Source: a virus
DNA length: 40,062 bases
Reading direction: 5' to 3' (one strand)
IMG/VR virus record: IMGVR_UViG_3300025889_000287
Span: 1 to 40,062 of that record
Shown here: one piece after another, positions 38,528 to 40,062 of the stretch
Layout: each line of letters begins with the position of its first letter
Position numbering within the stretch: the stretch's first letter is position 1
Position numbers and translations under genes: made by a program
Notes under the pieces: generated by a model
What the model saw: only the letters and a program-made list of their open reading frames with translations
What the model was told of the DNA's origin: nothing
Databases searched by the model: none

Positions 38528-38546
38528 TCTAACGCATAATGTTAGA
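38528..38546. repeat. Dyad TCTAAC-7-GTTAGA in the leader, operator candidate
   Basis: Exact 6-bp arms with spacer GCATAAT, between the predicted start and the ribosome site. Two ACGCATA copies overlap its edges. Position suits an operator. Confidence 0.4.
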
Positions 38547-38562
38547 CGCATAGGAGATAGCA

Positions 38563-38718
38563 ATGGTCACACTAAACACTCAGAGCGGTAAAAAATTGGT
38601 AATCAGGGAACAATATGACGATCTTTTTACTTTCCTAAAGATTGTTAGGGATTTAAGCCTAGGCACTATTGCCTTACTAATTCCCTTTGTTTTATTTGCT
38701 CTAAGCCTAATTAAGTAA
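38563..38718 (+). CDS. 51-aa tail-anchored membrane micro-protein
   Basis: A 51-aa protein with a charged N-terminal half (QSGKKLVIREQYDDLFTFL) and a C-terminal membrane segment (residues about 33-50, GTIALLIPFVLFALSLI). AGGAGA precedes ATG 38563. The layout is of a small tail-anchored inner-membrane protein. It opens the micro-gene group at the right end; function unknown. Confidence 0.65.
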   Translation: MVTLNTQSGKKLVIREQYDDLFTFLKIVRDLSLGTIALLIPFVLFALSLIK

Positions 38719-38726
38719 ACAACCAC

Positions 38727-38755
38727 TTGACAGGACACTAGCAAGAAGGGATAAG
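38727..38755 (+). promoter_or_regulatory. Second promoter in the micro-gene chain
   Basis: TTGACA, the consensus -35, at 38727-38732, a 17-nt spacer and GATAAG (38750-38755). The next ATG (38762) lies 6 nt after the -10 box, again a leaderless-type placement, although AAGGGAT also lies upstream of this ATG. Confidence 0.45.
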
Positions 38756-38761
38756 AGCGTT

Positions 38762-38839
38762 ATGCTAAATTTATACTTTGAAAGCTTGGCCTTATGGTTA
38801 GGCTTAGGAGCATTTCTAACAATTGGCGGCCTACTATGA
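38762..38839 (+). CDS. 25-aa hydrophobic micro-protein
   Basis: A 25-aa frame that is nearly all membrane segment (ESLALWLGLGAFLTIGGLL). Its stop overlaps the next ATG in ATGA. Support comes from the placement just after a good promoter and the exact coupling to the next frame; length alone gives none. Confidence 0.5.
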   Translation: MLNLYFESLALWLGLGAFLTIGGLL

Positions 38840-38940
38840 GGTGGGACCTTACGCACCTAAGAGAGTCAATCTTGATTATATTAGTCGCTTTATGCGTCTT
38901 GATCTATTCATGGGTGACCTTCGAAAAGGGATTTTTATGA
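38836..38940 (+). CDS. 34-aa single-span membrane micro-protein
   Basis: A 34-aa frame with a charged N-terminus (RWDLTHLRES), one membrane segment (ILIILVALCVLIYSWV, residues 12-27) and a short charged end. It starts in an ATGA overlap with the 25-aa gene and stops in an ATGA overlap with the CXXC gene. No ribosome site, consistent with reinitiation. Another frame here, 38823-39095, is longer but would need a TTG start within the hydrophobic gene. Confidence 0.55.
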   Translation: MRWDLTHLRESILIILVALCVLIYSWVTFEKGFL

Positions 38941-39095
38941 TATTCGAGCATGGGGATAAAACAACGTGTTGCGACGTTTGTTGGAGAGATTCCACCATTA
39001 CGCCTATAGCTATACTAGAGGGTGAGAACCTTTGTCGTATCTGTGTATTTCTCCAGTTTGAGGAATTCATAGGCAGAGAACCCCAAAAGGATTAA
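38937..39095 (+). CDS. 52-aa CXXC micro-protein
   Basis: A 52-aa protein with CCDVC (residues 11-15) and CRIC (33-36), a two-pair zinc site separated by a beta-hairpin-like segment, and a charged C-terminus. ATG 38937 is preferred because it lies in the ATGA overlap with the 34-aa gene and has AAGGG upstream. It ends the chain and is followed by a terminator-like sequence. Confidence 0.6.
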   Translation: MIFEHGDKTTCCDVCWRDSTITPIAILEGENLCRICVFLQFEEFIGREPQKD

Positions 39096-39111
39096 TTTTT
39101 TAGTTTTTTTT

Positions 39112-39132
39112 AGTTTATTTTAAACTTTTTTT
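39112..39132 (+). terminator. Weak AT-rich terminator
   Basis: AGTTTA-TTT-TAAACT hairpin (39112-39126) followed by six T. The stem has only A-U and two G-C pairs, so efficiency is likely low. It separates the micro-gene chain from the DUF932 gene. Confidence 0.45.
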
Positions 39133-39182
39133 AGCTTATCAATTGCGCTTATTATAAACATAATCCGAGAAAGGGATAAATT

Positions 39183-40062
39183 ATGGCGCACGAAATTGAA
39201 AGCATGATGTTTGTTGGGGATACCCCATGGCATGGACTAGGGACACGATTTGTTGAACCGCCAAGTCTTGATGAGGCAATGGTAGCATCAGGGCTTGACT
39301 GGGAGGTTACCACGAATCCTGTTTTCGACCATTGGAGAGATGAAATACCTGATAAGTACTCCATAACAAGGAAGGTCAAGGTTGAGGGTGGAATTTTAGG
39401 AGAAGAAAAGCTTGTTCACCTTGGGATTGTAGGTGGAAGATATGAGCCACTGCAAAACGTTGACGCGTTTCGATGGTTCGAACCCTTCATCAATGAGGGA
39501 CTAGCAAGTATCGAGACCGCAGCAAGTCTAAGGCATGGTCAACGCGTTTTTGTTTTAGCTAAGATTAACGGCGCGCCGGATATAATTGGCGGTGATGATG
39601 AGGTATCAAGATATATTTTGTTATCAAATAGTCACGACGGCAAGCAAAGTGTCAGGGCAGGATTCACTCCTATTAGAGTAGTTTGCTCAAACACACTAGC
39701 GTGGGCCATTAGAGACAAGTCAAGCTCACTGATTCGCGTTAATCATAGCAAGTCAGTATATGACAACCTAGAGGCTCTACGCGAGACAATGAACCTAGCG
39801 AGTCAACAATTTGAGGCTAATGCGGAGCAATTCCGATGGTTAGCTTCTATACCGATCACCTCTGGGGACCTAAAGGAATACATCAAAGTATCCCTTGAGC
39901 TTCAAACGTCATTGAAAGCCAATGGCGACGAAAGAGAAAACCATGCTTTAAATAAGGTAATCAGCCTTTTTGAGAGCGGAAGGGGTTCCGACCTTGCAAC
40001 GGCAAAAGGTACTTATTGGGGCGCGTATAATGCCGTCAATGAGTATCTAGGATACTTCCAAG
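39183..40062 (+). CDS. DUF932 phage/plasmid-like protein, C-terminus cut by window edge
   Basis: 293 residues are present and the frame is open at the end. It starts MAHEIESMMFVGDTPWHGLG, the hallmark of the DUF932 (TIGR03299) family, followed by YEPLQNVDAFRWFEPF, SLRHGQRVFVLAKING, YILLSNSHDGKQSVRAGFTPIRVVCSNTLAWA and WGAYNAVNEYLGYF. Family members are frequent in phages and plasmids; their biochemical role is not established. AAGGGA lies before the ATG. Only the last few tens of residues should be missing. Confidence 0.85.
   Translation, partial: MAHEIESMMFVGDTPWHGLGTRFVEPPSLDEAMVASGLDWEVTTNPVFDHWRDEIPDKYSITRKVKVEGGILGEEKLVHLGIVGGRYEPLQNVDAFRWFEPFINEGLASIETAASLRHGQRVFVLAKINGAPDIIGGDDEVSRYILLSNSHDGKQSVRAGFTPIRVVCSNTLAWAIRDKSSSLIRVNHSKSVYDNLEALRETMNLASQQFEANAEQFRWLASIPITSGDLKEYIKVSLELQTSLKANGDERENHALNKVISLFESGRGSDLATAKGTYWGAYNAVNEYLGYFQ

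Larger units (their letters stand above)
38025..38562. other. Non-coding AT-rich region with TTGAC repeats and a promoter
   Basis: A region of 538 nt in which no gene is well supported; the open frame 38109-38324 has no ribosome site and a low-complexity hydrophobic sequence. It holds TTGAC motifs at 38063, 38241, 38307 (minus), 38348, 38370, 38487 and 38499, the inverted repeat TATAGG/CCTATA, an 18-nt sequence TTTATTTTAAACTTTTTT (38131-38148) that recurs at 39114-39131, and the promoter at 38487-38515. Confidence 0.45.

Noticed and set aside
38823-39095. 90-aa frame starting at TTG 38823
   Set aside because: The start lies within the 25-aa membrane gene and has no ribosome site; the last 52 residues from ATG 38937 contain the whole CXXC domain and fit an ATGA overlap.
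39470-39490. Second tRNA from the motif GGTTCGAACC
   Set aside because: It lies inside the conserved DUF932 coding sequence and no acceptor or anticodon stem surrounds it.
1-40062. Circular genome or terminal direct repeats at the window ends
   Set aside because: The first and last 50 nt share no repeat by eye, and joining the ends gives the DUF932 gene a C-terminus wholly antisense to the first gene, which is unlikely.
1-40062. CRISPR array
   Set aside because: No set of regularly spaced identical repeats with unique spacers was seen; the repeats at 37473-37648 are irregular and too few.

Overview
The window is a stretch of an A+T-rich, tailed double-stranded DNA phage with a podovirus-type gene set. 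It has a large terminase, portal, scaffold, N4-gp56/P22-type major capsid protein, short-tail proteins, several internal-virion (ejection) candidates and no tape measure or sheath. Two putative lipoproteins with lipoboxes point to a Gram-negative host; nothing identifies the genus. No integrase, lysogeny repressor, RNA polymerase or DNA polymerase is seen. The right end cuts through a DUF932 gene, and a replicative helicase is expected just beyond the left edge, so the window is probably not a complete genome.

Layout. (1) 15-744, leftward: two replication-accessory genes preceded by a leaderless-type promoter. (2) 745-1062: bidirectional control region with a rightward promoter and three 6+3+6 palindromes. 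(3) 1063-5688, rightward: early recombination/replication module with a RecE-like PDDEXK exonuclease, RecT annealase, SSB, two further PDDEXK-type proteins and several small CXXC proteins. (4) 5681-32456, leftward: one very long late block. Read in transcription order it runs small terminase candidate, three tiny genes, a 1171-aa fibre, an unknown protein, a lipoprotein, large terminase, portal, scaffold, capsid, a second capsid-region protein, tail adaptors and beta-rich tail protein, two tandem paralogous lectin-type fibres, a GNAT-like protein, three internal-virion candidates, then a lysis-type cassette that holds a GAF-domain protein where an endolysin might be expected. (5) 32506-37270, mixed strands: accessory block with a zinc-ribbon/lectin gene pair, a metallophosphoesterase, an odd tRNA-like gene, lysine-rich micro-proteins and CXXC micro-proteins. 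(6) 37271-38562: largely non-coding, AT-rich, full of dyads and repeats, with one small leftward CXXC gene; a possible replication origin or control region. (7) 38563-40062, rightward: a chain of four tiny genes (three membrane peptides and a CXXC protein) linked by ATGA overlaps, then a DUF932 gene running off the end.

Most working logic is standard phage biology: a Red-like recombination system feeding replication, a late operon for head, tail and DNA ejection, and a holin-led lysis cassette. The less ordinary parts are a probable AUU start codon on the GAF gene, -10 boxes placed so close to ATG that the messages would be leaderless, an unusually large set of CXXC micro-proteins, a tRNA-like gene with an enlarged anticodon loop, a strong structured RNA in the early leader, and the micro-gene chain at the right end, which is too short for ordinary gene callers.
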